The notes: generated from the sequence alone by a model not told the origin. A stretch of DNA of 64,000 bases from Nothophaeocryptopus gaeumannii (GCA_031771865.1 JASISA010000040.1:124001-188000); one strand, 5' to 3'. Counted from the first letter of the stretch, positions 9,799 to 21,749 are shown. Numbers and translations: made by a program.

Positions 9799-12575
9799 CT
9801 TGGAATTGATGGGTGAGCCCAATGATTTTTGTGTAGAAGGGGTATATGAGTGGTCGGTCGGATCCGGAGCGACTGTTGCCTGCTGGGAATATGATCGGCT
9901 GTTGGTCTTGGCAAATGCCTGATGGCAGTGAAAGGGTCCGGAACCACCAGACTGTCCTCTCAGCCAACCGTTCAAATACTGGTATCCTGCTAACCGAGCA
10001 CGCGAGTGTGCCGTGTGATTTTGCTGTCCAGATGACGAAAAGACTTGTGGGCGGCTTGTTGTTGCTTAAGTAGTAGGCCTCTCGCGAAACCAGATTGATC
10101 CGTGCGCTAAGTTTTGGGCGCCGAGTGAATGTTACCGCGTGGGTGTGAATGGATGAATGATTGCAAACGAAGCTCTCTTGTGCGATTGTCTGGTGTCTAC
10201 AAACAAGAGATGCGTTCGGGGTACCTGCATGTGAATGTATGCAAGTTAAGGATCGGCGCTGTTATTAGTGTGCATCCATCAACCGCGGACGAGACATCAA
10301 GCTGTACCAGGATCTTGTAGGATGAGGAATCATCAATGTTCTAAGGGTGTATTTCTTGGGCGGTCGGTGCACGGAGATACTGGCGAATGTCACGTTTGCC
10401 GTGTGCTTGCACAGCCCTTGTCAAAGCGCCATAACGCTAAAAATCCTTCCTGGAGCACGTCGCGTGTATCAGGTTAGGGACACGGACCCCGAGGCTCTCG
10501 TGATTACCGAATTGGGGCTGAGGATCATCAAGCAGACTGCTGCAAGAGCAAGCCGCTTTGGAGGCGTCCTCTTTTCAGAGGCACACCACCTACCTCTTCT
10601 GTCACCAACGCGTGTCGGTACCATCGGCCCTTCGCCCTCGTAGAATTGATACAGGTTGTCTGTGTAAGAACTGAGTACTGTTTCGCGCTCTAGCGCCCAT
10701 CCGCGCGAGCGTGATGAAGGCAGGCTGGTGTTGCTGGGAGATTGTGTCAAAGACGAATCGAGGCGAAGTGAAGCTGAGCCCCGAAGAGGGGGAACTCTCT
10801 GGGTGGCTCGTGCGCTCGGGCGGCTACTGGCGTCCAGCGAACCTTGGACTATCTGTTGACCTCACCTCTCACTTTCATTCAGCCGCATCACGGAGATGAT
10901 GGGGAAGTGACATGCATAGTGTTCTACGCCTGCCATAGCTATTCTGCACGCTGAAGTTTTGACCCGCTCCTGCTTTGGTAGCTGTATGCGATTGTCTTCC
11001 GTGAGCTCGGATTGATCAGCAGTTCGTAAACCGGCTGATGGGAACAGGAGCATCTAGCTCACTCTACCTGCTGCCATCAGCACAAACAATGGTGGCACGG
11101 CGGACTGTGGAAGTTCTCGTTCCAGCACGTCCACTTCTCACCGTTGCCTTGTTCTCACGCACCCCAGCAGCTATTGTAAGTGCACGGCTCGTTGGTGTGC
11201 CACACCTCCGAAGTCTTCAAACTCGCTTGTCCGGGCTGGATGACCTGCGTATCGTTATCAAACGGTGGCAGAACGGCCACTAGCAGCGAAACTATTCTCC
11301 GTCTTTGCGCCATCTCTGTCACCGTTCTGTAAAGCTCGTGCTGTCGTTCTCTTCATCCCTTGTAAAGCTGAACGCATGTGGCTGAGGTGAGCCTTGTTGA
11401 TCCTGAGGCATCCTTGGTGCCTTGCAATCTCGCTACAGCGCCACAGATAGCTCACAACCCTGACCTGAACGTCTCTTAGCCTGACTGCCTGCATGAATGA
11501 GAAAGTCGTTTTGCGGCTGGAGGACGTCTTCCGTCAACCCGGTCCTCGGACATTTGGTTATGCGCGCCACAAGCACTGTTTCCCAAAGTGGCTCTCAGGT
11601 CGATAATGACGTGTAGTTATCGAAGGATTCGATATCCAGTCTCTTCAGCTCGAATGAACCTGTGAGGACCAGATCTTAGCAAGGCTGGAGCAATCATGCA
11701 ATGTATGAGCGGAATAAGGGCTCCTGTATTTGGCTCTTCGGAACGGACCTACCCCTTTCTCTCGAACACCGACCACGAGACCAAGCAGTCGTCAGCGATG
11801 CTCAAAACCAACACAGCCAAGAATATACGTTCGTATCGAGGGGCGACTATGGCCCAGCTTGGTGCCTTGAGTATGGAATCACGTCTGGACTGCTCGGTGG
11901 TTCTGAAGAGCATCATCATTCCGCTCTTCCACGAGCTTCTTTGAGGCCACAGGAGTTAGTGTGACAGCTCGACGCCATCGTGAGACAGGCAACGCGTGTC
12001 GTCTATCATCAATTCGAAGTCGAGCATAGCGAACACGAGCTGGACTATGTGCTGCCATCGCCCTGGGAATAGGCCGCAAAACTGGCCAACACCACTGAAG
12101 CGATCCACCGAGATGTTCACGCCGTGAGGGCGATCTGCTCATCTCGGGAGCTCTTTGATTCAGGGGACAGCATGGTTTCGTAGCAGACGGTCAGCAGTAG
12201 AGCATCTGCGAGCCTGCATTAGCCGCGGAAGCTCTTGCTGGGGTGTATCAATCATGCAGTCGAGCTTTACGCGCCGCAGGTGGCAGTAAAGCTCTCAAAA
12301 GATGCTCAATACATGCACTGTTCGATGTTTTCGTTCGTAAGTGAAGTTGGAAGTGCGTTGTCGAAGAGGGGGTCGAAATCGGAGGCAGAAGTTGTGGAGG
12401 GGAAAGTGGATACGCTGGCGTTGAGCCTCAGGCAACAATAGCTTCAAGACCTCATTTCGCGATGCGACAGCTCGACAGCACCGTGTACATCGATATCGGC
12501 CGCGCCACTCATCTCCAATAACACCGCCGACTCCATAACCCTCGTCCACAGCTTGAGAAGCCCGCGCGTCTCAAC
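9799..12575. other. 2.8 kb gene-poor region between divergent genes
   Basis: Many short ORFs occur on both strands, none convincing. The longest stretch with ordinary-looking protein sequence is on the minus strand near 11960-12140 (about 60 codons containing VQLVFAMLDFELMIDD), bounded by stops and without a clear exon chain. The region contains both promoters of the flanking divergent genes. No repeat, RNA gene or mobile element was recognised. Confidence 0.35.
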
Positions 12576-13187
12576 ATGGCAGAAAATGTCCCACCCAACT
12601 CTAGGCAAGACACGTCCACAACCGCCGACCAGCCTGGCCGCCCATATTACGAATCCCTGCGAACCAACCTACGCGCGACTCTTGAGCAGAAGCGCAAACT
12701 CGACGAGCGACTAGCGGCGCTCGAAGAGCAGATCTTCAAAAATGAAGGCTCATATCTGGAAGAGACAGCCAACTCTGGCAACATCGTCCGCGGCTTCGAT
12801 GGCTGGGTCAAAGGCGTGCAACTCGGCAGGAGCGCAGTCGACGATCGAAGACGAGGGAGAGTCCGCGATGAGGATCGCGTGTTTAGTCGGAGTAGTGTCA
12901 GTTGGATGAAGGTGCGTCTCCTCCCACATACAAGCCCAAGGTTCTTAGCGGCCACGACACTAACGACTCACCAGGCCCAAGACGGCACCGACTCCAACAC
13001 CCCCTCCCACGCACCCACACCAACCGGCTCCGGCCCTCTCTCTCTCCTAACGCGTGAATCCAACGCGTCTACCCCCGGACCTTCTACCGTGAAACCGCCG
13101 AACAAGAAGAAGCGACCTGCGGACAAGGATGATGATGAAGAGACGACGGGGAAGAGGAAGAAGGTCTCGTATGATCGGGGAACATAG
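12576..13187 (+). CDS. EAF6: EAF6, NuA4 acetyltransferase subunit
   Basis: Two exons, 12576-12911 and 12975-13187, 182 aa. Eaf6 is a small shared subunit of NuA4 and related MYST acetyltransferase complexes. Seen: the family core at about residues 24-75, with YESLRTNLRATLEQKRKLDE, LAALEEQIFKNEGSYLEET and GNIVRGFDGWVKG, forming a coiled coil followed by a conserved loop. A low-complexity Ser/Thr/Pro segment follows, then the usual basic end KRKKVSYDRGT. The intron (GTGCGT ... CACCAG, 63 nt) is a multiple of three without stops, so the retained-intron form also reads through. Directly after the TAG the same frame stays open for 99 codons (see the next entry). Confidence 0.85.
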   Translation: MAENVPPNSRQDTSTTADQPGRPYYESLRTNLRATLEQKRKLDERLAALEEQIFKNEGSYLEETANSGNIVRGFDGWVKGVQLGRSAVDDRRRGRVRDEDRVFSRSSVSWMKVRLLPHTSPRFLAATTLTTHQAQDGTDSNTPSHAPTPTGSGPLSLLTRESNASTPGPSTVKPPNKKKRPADKDDDEETTGKRKKVSYDRGT

Positions 13188-13484
13188 AAGAATAGCGATG
13201 CAGACGAGATTGTGGGCGAGGGTGGACGTGGGAGTGGAAGTGATGAGGAGGAGGAGAATGGCAGTGGGGACGAGTATGTCGAGAGTGGAAGTGGAAGTAG
13301 AAGTGGCGATGAGTATATCGAAAGTGGAAGTGCAAGTGGGAATGGCAGCGGAAATGAGTATGTCGAGAGTGGCGACGAGTATGTGCCCCCGAAACAAGAG
13401 CAGGGAAAGCAGCGCACTAGTCAAAGGTCGCAACAGGCGGGACATGAGAAGGGCTTGGACGATACTGATACTTGGCGTTTATAA
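13188..13484 (+). other. in-frame acidic extension after the EAF6 stop
   Basis: The frame of EAF6 exon 2 continues past the TAG at 13185-13187 without another stop to 13484, adding about 98 residues. The translation is acidic and Gly/Ser-rich with imperfect repeats of the type GDEYVESG, and ends DDTDTWRL. It could be a former C-terminus cut off by a CAG-to-TAG change, a readthrough extension, or a chance open frame caused by repetitive DNA. The core EAF6 fold is complete before the stop, so loss would not destroy the protein. Confidence 0.45.
13221..13383 (+). repeat. degenerate GA/GT-rich minisatellite
   Basis: Imperfect tandem units built on AGTGGAAGTGG and GACGAGTATGTCGAGAGTGG repeat three to four times. 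They underlie the acidic Gly/Ser/Glu/Tyr repeats of the EAF6 extension and also create open frames on the opposite strand. Confidence 0.6.
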
Positions 13485-13650
13485 CCGGATATACCCCCTT
13501 TTGGCGTGGGATCAGCGATGGAGTTATCAGGGCGAATATGAGCAAAGCCTAACTCTCAATCTATAAAGAAATTGCGTGTTGGGTATCACCAGAACAACGT
13601 CCTCAAAAGCTGATTTTGCAGTCGCCCCTTGTTCGCTCGCCCTCACTCAT

Positions 13651-15111
13651 TCAATCAAGCATCACATGCTGCTCCTTCCTAGCCCTCCTCATACTCCACC
13701 AATCCCAAGCCAACCATCCCCCAACCGTGACAACCATCAGCGGCTAGGTAATAGCGAGGAAGAAGAGAAATTCCACCTTCGCATCAATCATCAGGTGCCC
13801 AGACTCCGATCTCGAAATGATGAGACTATCCATCTCGAGGAAACCGGTCGTAAACGTCGGCGGTAGGAAGCAGAGCGTCACCAGCGCAATGATGCGCACC
13901 GCTCGAGCCTCTAGAATCGACCTCGCGGTCATTCGTTCCATATTGTAGGAGCCGCGGAGGGCGATTAGGGAGGAGATGGTTTCGGAAGTTCTCTCTAATC
14001 TTCGCAGGATCAATATAATCTGGTTCCGGTGGAATTGGAGTTCTTGGATCACGTCTTCGACTCCGGATTCGAAGAGGATGAAGTCCCCTTGTGAAGGGGC
14101 TTTATCAATCGCCTGTCTCTTCGTCGCTTCTTTCAATGCGGTTTCGAGGATTGAGATGTTGTTGGAAAGGACGTGAGAGGCTTGCGAAAGCGTATCCATT
14201 AACTCAGCACATGTCTGCAAACTCTTCGTGTCTGCCTCATTCTTTCTCTGTCTCGTAGGATCCGTGAATGAGGCATCGTTATTTACTTCTTCGACTGCGC
14301 GATGCAAGGCCGCGATGAAGGTTGACCAGTTTGCAGGTAAGCTCTCGAACACTTTTAGATAATTTCTCATCCAGTTCTTGTACGGTTTCTGAGGTGAGGG
14401 AGAGGGCGAGGGATCTTTGTACGTTGCTCCAAGGGATGTCCATAAATTCACGCTCGGACGGACGAGAACGACTCGCTCAATGTTTCGCGAGGAATCATGA
14501 TATTGGCAGAAACCCATTTGACGCAGTGACCACTTCTGTACTTCACAGTATCCTTGCTTGTCTGCCATGTCATCCGGAATCTGAGAAGGCCGATCGTTCT
14601 TCTCAACATACTTGAGGAGACAACATTGTTACAAAATCGGGTTGTTATCGAGGGCAGGGCTGAAGTGAGCTGAAGCTGTCCCGATATAGCAGTCGGTATC
14701 ATCGATTTTGAACGCACGTAGGACTTTGTGGAAGCTGAGAAAAGGGTTGAGGCATGCGATGAGTAGCATGAGATCGCCTGTCGAAGGATCCAGGGATTCG
14801 CGTGAATGGGTTTGGTCGATTCGATAGATATCTGTACACTCTCTGAGAGTTGGAGAAGTTTGTGAGGCTAAGATGGCTGCGACTTCATCTTCTTTTTTGG
14901 CGGGACCGGTATTGAGTGGTGATGCCTCGAAGTTGGATGATGGTGTTATGCGCCGTCCTTTCAGACGAGGTGGCGAGGATATTAGTCCACCGCCGTTGAG
15001 GGTATGTTGTGAGAGCGCAGAGTCTATTCGTGCTTTTCTCGGAAACGTCGTCTTCTCTGCAAGGAATGGCGGCGGGCTTGATTTGGGACTGTACTGAGGT
15101 AAGATGGCCAT
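13651..15111 (-). pseudogene. CorA-like membrane protein, two in-frame stops
   Basis: One minus-strand frame runs from MAILPQYSPKSS (15111) to a TGA at 13651-13653 but contains TAA at 14629-14631 and TAG at 13744-13746. The frame is open for 160 codons before the TAA, 294 codons between the stops, and 30 after the TAG. The translation matches the fungal CorA-like (Mg2+ transporter superfamily) pattern across both breaks: DDTDCYIGTASAHFSP before the TAA, LLKYVEKND just after it, a long helical stalk, and the first membrane segment (RIIALVTLCFLPPTF). The TAG falls inside the second membrane segment, between FLFFLAIT and PLMVVTVGGWLAWDWW. Both stops are one C-to-T change from CAA and CAG. No intron of suitable phase removes either. 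A working truncated protein is unlikely because both membrane spans would not be made together. Confidence 0.75.
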
Positions 15112-15405
15112 AGCGGGTTGAGGAATGGACTAATGAGCGACGGTGTAAGTGGAAGCGAAGCCAAGATCATGTTCGAAAGTCTTCTATACCATTGACATAC
15201 TCTACAAGTACATCTGTGGGCCGCCGAGTAGAGGTTGTAATTCCGCAGCTGAGGGTCGGGTTCATCAAGCATGGCTTATCATTGAGTCTGGGCTCAGCCG
15301 AGCTCGCGTGAGGCCGCATGCCAGGCGGCTTGCGCCATGGCTGCAGTAGCACAGCCCATTCATGCATCTCACTCTGTACACCCTCTCGTTGCCCCACCCT
15401 CCCTT

Positions 15406-15877
15406 TCACCGGTTCCTGCTGCTGTGGTTGAACTGTTCGAAGCTCCAAGGTTTGCGTGATGGGCCCGATTTTGAACCGGCCGCTGTCACATGGCACGTTT
15501 GATTCTCAATCATCGTCGCCATATCGATCTTCGTTGTTGTTGACGCCCTCAGTAATCTCACAGCTTCCTGGAAAAGATCAGTCCTGAGTCAACGTGATCG
15601 GCGAGCTGCACGTACGGGATTCAGTCGTTCTGCAGCCCAGACTCTGTGCTTGCCGTTTGGAAGTGTCTACGCTCAGGTTTAGTATTCGTGTCTTGCGGCA
15701 GTTTGAAGAGGTGCGTACATCGACGTCGTAGTTCTGAACGTTTCTTCGGCGTCTCGGATCGAAGACTGTTGGGTATAATCGCTCCATGTAGTCAATCACG
15801 TCCTGCCGGTTGGCGTACTGCTTGACGTCTGTGGATACCCAGTCGGAGTGTGAATTGATGAGAACGGGCGCCGGCAT
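15406..15877 (-). CDS. small hypothetical protein, three exons
   Basis: Exons 15719-15877, 15616-15666 and 15406-15567 join in phase 0 to give 123 aa. The introns are 52 and 48 nt, with GTACGC/GTACGT donors and GTAG/CCAG acceptors. The N-terminal half looks like ordinary folded protein (NSHSDWVSTDVKQYANRQDV, DYMERLYPTVFDP), the middle exon reads TLPNGKHRVWAAERLNP, and the third exon is more polar. No domain is recognised. The first two exons are better supported than the third. Confidence 0.5.
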
Positions 15878-16148
15878 TGTGATGCCTGAGTAGCAATTTG
15901 TTACGTGAAAAGAGATCGGCAGGGCGCAGTCAGAAAGTTTGGAGTATCTGTGCAGTGCTGATAATTATCAGGCTGGCGAGGTGCGAGGGAGGTACTCAGC
16001 TAGATAAACAAGCCCCACGGAGGCCGCATGAACACGTCGGCCATGGCGGAAGTCATGAGACTTTTCTGCCTAGCTCGTTATCATACGTACACACGATCTT
16101 TTTGCCACTTGATGCGACTCATCTCCTCTCGCGATGTGTCATAATTAC

Positions 16149-18420
16149 CTAGGCTTTCTTCGCACGAGTTCTGGTTGTGAACAGGCTGCAGAATCCATAC
16201 CACAGATCGCGCCAGATCCGTCCCACGCGGTGCTCCTCGCTGCCATCAAATATATAATAAAGCATTCGTGTCCCTAGACTTGGACTTTCGTTTGCGAGTT
16301 TGATCGTGTTGTAAGTCTGGTAACTTTCGACTGGATGCCGATGTGGTTTATCCAGAAATTCGCACCAGTCACATGCTCGCTGAGGATCCAGTTTGTCATG
16401 TACACCGTGTGTATGCTCTTCGATCCTGAAACCGAAGAGACCAAGAACATGCCGCGCAGAAGCAATGCGGACGAACAGAAACCAGTAGCAGATGCCAGCA
16501 CCAAAGATACCAATCGTGACATAGAGTAAGGTTTGAGAGTTCTTGACGACTGCCGCGATGACGATAGCAGTGCTGAACGCAAAAATTAAAAGACCGAGCA
16601 GTAAAGGTCCAATCCATGGCGCAGCGGAAGGCCTAAGCCATTTCGGCGGGTCGCCAGCACGATCCAGCTCCTGGTTTTTGTGCCAGTGTAAAGCAGGCCA
16701 GTAGATGACTGACCATGGATCGAAGCCCCAGCCGCCCATTGAGATGAACAGCAGTGCAACAGCGGCTAAATTGGCATCAGCATATTTCGACCTCACGAAT
16801 AGTGATCGTCTTACCTTCCGCCCAAAAGTGCCCATACACCAGCAAGTTTCCAGAAAACGAAATCGCATCTCGAATATCGGCGTACGCTGCGCTGACGCAG
16901 ATGTAAAACGTACTCATTATCCAATGAAGGACTATGCCACCCTGCGGAGTTCCAGGTCGATTGAATGCTCGTCCAGAGAACGACATGACCAGTGCTCGCT
17001 TGTTGGGCGAGATGGTGCGCCAGTGGTATTTTGGATGCACTGGACCTTGTCTCCGCCATATGTGTGAGAATGGCAAGATATTCGTCCAGGCAATGCTCTG
17101 CCTCACCCGGATGCTTGTGTATGTCACACTCAGAATGCTTCCGAATGCGGAAGCTGCGATCAGCACTGAAGATGCGGTCTGCGCTGCTGGACCATTGCCA
17201 AAGTAGAGAACCATGTAGTTGGAAGGCACGCTCTCTCTTGCCGCCTCGACGGATGTGCTGTCCCAATTGAATGTTGCGGCCAGCACGACAGCGACGGAAA
17301 TATAGATCGTGCCGACGCTACAGACGGCTAGTAAAAAGCCTCGTCGCAACACCTTGAAAGAATCAATCTCACCAGCTACCAGTGTCGCGTTTTCCCAGCC
17401 ATGGAATGAGAAGAGAGCCTGCATCAGGGCGAAGGGCCAATTCGTATCACTAGCCTGCAAGTTGGGCAGCGAAGGCTTGCTCTGATTTGACCCTCGGATG
17501 TCCTCCCGACCAATGTACGCAGCTCCAGCGAAGATGGACGCTCCAGGAAGAAGCAAGATCTTTGCAGCTGCGGTCGCCTTGTTCAGTCTCTTCGAATTTG
17601 CATTCGAAACATAGAGGAGCAGACAAATCGCAGTGATGACAACGATGGAGAAGAAGCGGACCAAGCGCTGATTGTGGTTGAGAATGCCGTCATCTGAAGT
17701 ATCGAAGAAGTCGTAGTCTGCAGCTGCCAATACGAATCGTCCAAATTGCATGCAATTGGTCGCGGAGGTGTAGATGAACACAAAGTAAAACTCATACAAG
17801 GTGTACGTCAGGAGTCGCGGCGTCGGTCTCGCGTCGTCCATCTATGGGATGGTCAGTACCGCTCTCTGCTCAACTTCACAAGTCTTACGTAGACAAGCTC
17901 GCCCCCAGTGAATGGAAGCTTGCGAGCATACTCTGTGTACAAGACCATGCTGTTCCGCTGTCAGTCGATGGCAGGATCTTAGAGAGCTTGCACAGATAAG
18001 TACCTCAAAATAGTATACAGGAAGCCAAGCGTCCACAGGCCAATGGCAACGTTCTTGTCAAGCGTGTTTTGCAACACGACGGAGGGCGTGGTGAAGATGC
18101 CAGTGCCCACCATCTTATTGACGATGAGCGCTGCAACATCCCACATGGACAGTGTCCCTAAGACGAAAGCGTTACTGTAGGCCTCAGACATGCGAAGACC
18201 GTCGACAATACGCACTCAGTTGCTTCACTCGTGGGTCCGGCTTTGGGCCAAAATCGCCGGTTTCTTCCACGCCATGCTGGACCTCTTTCGTATCGCCATC
18301 ATTTCTGTTTGGGAAGAAACTGTGCTGAGTCGGGATGTCTCTGTCGATGTCGTCTGTCCCTACGATGTTGGTAGCAGCCGTGCTCGCGTGTGCCGGGAGG
18401 TGTCCATGCACGTTGGCCAC
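16149..18420 (-). CDS. methionine-permease-like amino acid transporter (MUP1/MUP3 type)
   Basis: Five exons: 18216-18420, 18004-18157, 17889-17949, 16815-17841 and 16149-16765, all in phase, 687 aa. APC-superfamily transporter of the plasma membrane. After a hydrophilic 70-residue N-terminus comes the first span with the signature NKMVGTGIFTTPS, then TEYARKLPFTGGELVYMDD (the family's loop after span 3), and about 10 further hydrophobic segments. These features fit the fungal high/low-affinity methionine permease branch (LAT family). The long C-terminal tail (about 110 residues) is polar and could carry ubiquitin or arrestin sites; none is assigned. It is divergent from the kinase-like gene with a 541-base intergenic region. 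Substrate is inferred from family only. Confidence 0.82.
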
Positions 18421-18961
18421 GGAGCGTGAGGCTTGGTAATTCTTGCAAACCGGTGGCCTCAGGAGCCTGTAACCTACATCATCGAGAAGGCGGCGTCCAT
18501 ATGAATGTTAGGACTCAGTTACGGCCGCAGGTCCCAGGGCGTCGGAAACGATGCTCAGCCTGGTAGCCACTCTGCGTAACAGATCGGTCCATTCTCCGGG
18601 GAGGTTCTCGTGCCCATTGCACGCTCTCGAAGAGGCCGCCAAGAGCCATATTGGGGTGGCGAAGCAGCTCATGGTATGCATACAGCGAGGTTGGCTGCAT
18701 GTACTATCGATGTGGCTGGAATCGCGTGCCTTGATTCGCGGCGCGTTGGTCTCGTTGTTTTTATCGTCGCACGTGCATCATGCAAGCGAGACCCGCCCAT
18801 TTTCGGAACTTGTCCATCACGGCCAAGAGGCAGTCAGGCCAGCCGCTCATGGCTCGGCAGCCTCTCACACCTCATGTTCGCAGTAGAGATCAAAGTCGAT
18901 CCTGCCAGACAATGAGAGTGTTAGTACGCCGGAGAGTGGCCGCTTCCTCGGCCGCGTCCTG
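18421..18961. promoter_or_regulatory. divergent promoter, permease / kinase-like gene
   Basis: 541 bases between two outward-facing start codons. Only short ORFs are present. It presumably carries both promoters; a CACGTG core occurs nowhere obvious and no site is claimed. Confidence 0.35.
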
Positions 18962-21749
18962 ATGAACAGCTTCTTGGATTACGCGACGTCCAGAGAATGT
19001 AAGAACCGAGCGGCCTTCACGCAACTGCGCGACCATATTTCGAAGCGTAGCAGCATCAACAGAGAAGAAGATGGCGACTCGTTCATACCGACCATCTCCA
19101 GGCTGCGCGAGGCATATCCACGCGACGACCAGCGGCGGGACGCGTCCTTGGCCAGGCTCGGAGACTTGCTGCGATACGAATGTGGACTCTGTGGGCCTCA
19201 GCGCGCCGCTCTCGACGACGATGAGCTGGAAGAAGCGTTGCCGGCGAAGTTGTTGGACAGCGACGAGAAGCTGAAGGCGCTGGCGGCGCTGGTCTTGGCA
19301 GGCTGTCTCTTCGCGATCCGAGAATTCAGCCGAGGAGGAACCGACGACCTCGATACCTGGTCTAAACGCGTCCGCGACGCGCCTGACCTCCGCCTTCGAC
19401 TCTTTCGATTCGTGCATAGTGAATCATCAGCAGCGTGCAACCACGACGAGCGATGGCAGAGGGCACTGAGGCTGCAATGCTTGAAGTGCGTCGCTGCCTC
19501 ATTTCGCGATGCCATCCGCCAAAGGACTAGACTCTTACGTGTGGCATCGCTCGAACCGGCAAGCTCAATTCAAGACTTTTATATCGACGTCAATCTGCCC
19601 TTCATCGCGGAGCACCAAGATCAGTTCGACAAGGGCGGACCGACACTGCGATTCTCGAGGTGTAGGGTCGATGCAGACCACACCTCCTCTGATGTCCTCG
19701 TGGTAAGTCTATCATCCAAAGCATGCAATGGGGTTAGACTGACAAGATGGCGTAGAAGCATGAGCTTTTCCGAAAGCGGCACAGGTTCTCATTGAACGAC
19801 CGTGGGCTTCGGGATGCCGAAAACGAGTCGAAGATTGCACTGGCTCTCGGAAGCCTTGAGCATGCAAACATCTGTGAGATCCTGCTCGCTTTCAGAGAGC
19901 AATCCGAGGATGAAGATTTCAAGTATTTGAATCTGGTCTTCAAGCGGGAGTCGCACAACCTTGAGGAATTCTTACAGGATGCTTCACATCTGCACCTTCT
20001 GGGCGGCTTCCAGGACCGCCCGGATGTGAAGCCAGAGCATACTATACTTCTAGACCACGGGCTCTAGAGGTCCCTGCTGGGTATAGTGGATGCAGTGGCT
20101 GTGCTTCACGATGTTGTGGACGGTACCACACAGCCAAAGAGGAGTGGTCCACCTCTCATGGGCCATTTCGACATCAAGCCGGCAAACGTTCTGATTGGCG
20201 ATGGGGGAACACTCCTTCTTACAGATTTTGGACAAGCAGCGAGGCGCACTATTGGCACCAGTGACTACGCGCCTCCCGAACACGAGCAAGGGAAGAACTC
20301 GAATCTGGCTTTCACATACGATGTTTGGTCACTGGCTTGCGTCCTGCTTCAAGCTTTGGTGTTCATTAAAGCGGCTGCAGACAAGGGCTCACAGCACGGT
20401 TCCCAGGCGTACCAGAATTTCTACTCCAATTTGAAAAATGAGACCGGACATAACAGAGCTAGCGCGTTTTGGATAATCTCCGACCAGGAAGGCACCGTGG
20501 TGAAAACACTTCGTCAAGCCGTGGAGCACGAGCTTCGTGAGCTGCAGAATCGCCGACATCTGCAGACCCAGAGAGTCGTTGAGCAGCTGCGCTTGATGAT
20601 TTCCATCGACCCTTCAAGACGTCCGGCCGTGCGATCCTGCCAGACCAAGTTCCGAGCTGGCTTGGGCCGCGACATATTTCGCCTACCAGGAGACACTGCA
20701 CTCGAGCCAAATCTTAAAGACTGGATCACGTCCTTTACTACTCTTGTCCAACGCGACGCTATTCCTTGTCGCCTTTACCTGTATAGGTGCCCATCGGCTG
20801 AGATCAATCTGACTTTGGAGTACGAAGGCGAGCCAATGTCACATTCGCGGACCGATATCAGAGTTGTGGAGGACATATCTTTCGTACCAGAAGCCTTCTA
20901 CGACATCTCCAGCGTTATCGTCCAGAACAGCAACCGTCGCTTGAGCCGGGATGCCACGTTCTTGAAATGCAGATTCGTCAACCTGATGCGCGGCATCGCC
21001 TTCCACTTCCGGCTAGCAACAGACTACTTGGACTTCATGTCACTCATGACCCGTCAACGACTTCTGCCAGATGTTCGCGGTGAGCACGGCCTAAAAGGAG
21101 CATGCATTCGCGTCAAGACCTGCGATTTAGAGGAAGACAAGGGCGGCTTCCGCGGCCACGCACATACCATCCTGACTCAAGCTGTTGTTCAAATCTGGGA
21201 ACGTCTGGACGATGATGCATACACTGCTCGTTACGTACGAAAGGAGGATAACATGGGTAATCAATTACTTCGGCGCACTTCGCCACTTAGCCACGCGCCA
21301 AGCACATCACAGAGATCCTCCTCTCGATTACCGCCTTCAAAGACCAGTCAGTATAAGATGGCCGTCTTCGGCATGGAAAAGGATCAACAGGCTCAATCCA
21401 CCAGAGCCTGCATTATATTCGACATTGGAGCAGACAGCTACATCGTCCAGAGGGAGAGACAACCTTTCGGTCTCAACTTTGTGCAAAAGAAGAAGCGCAA
21501 ACTGCAGGACGTCAAGTACAACGCGCCGAAAGGAGAGTATCCTTCGTTTCCACTATCGCCGGTTGTGCTCGCTGCCCATATCGATGATCGAGGCATTAGG
21601 GTGTCGAGCCTCAAATTGGAATTTGACAGTGATGCAGGTACGTTTTATTTATTGACAACACTTACTGTCACACGAGCTGACACACTACAGATCCAAGCTA
21701 TCGCGAACTGTGTCGCATCATTCGTGGAGAGGGCATACCTATTTCTTGA
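18962..21749 (+). pseudogene. protein-kinase-like gene with an in-frame TAG
   Basis: Exons 18962-19702, 19756-21637 and 21691-21749, in phase, giving 893 codons plus stop, one of which is TAG (20065-20067, codon 351). Upstream: an unrecognised helical N-terminal region (1-240) and a divergent N-lobe without a clear Gly-rich loop. Downstream: a catalytic loop HFDIKPANVLI (about 384), TDFGQA (about 404), and SDYAPPEHEQG (APE equivalent). The stop lies in LLDHGL-stop-RSLLGIVDAVAVLHD, where fungal kinases of this kind commonly have Trp (HxLW), so TGG-to-TAG is the simple explanation. A 42-nt GTGAAG...CTCTAG intron in phase would also remove it, but it is very short and would delete part of a helix. 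The last exon ends YRELCRIIRGEGIPIS. Either a recent pseudogene or a spliced active kinase. Confidence 0.65.

Noticed and set aside
13185..20067. Reassignment of TAA/TAG to a sense codon
   Set aside because: Several intact genes in the same window terminate correctly at TAG, so reassignment would extend them wrongly.
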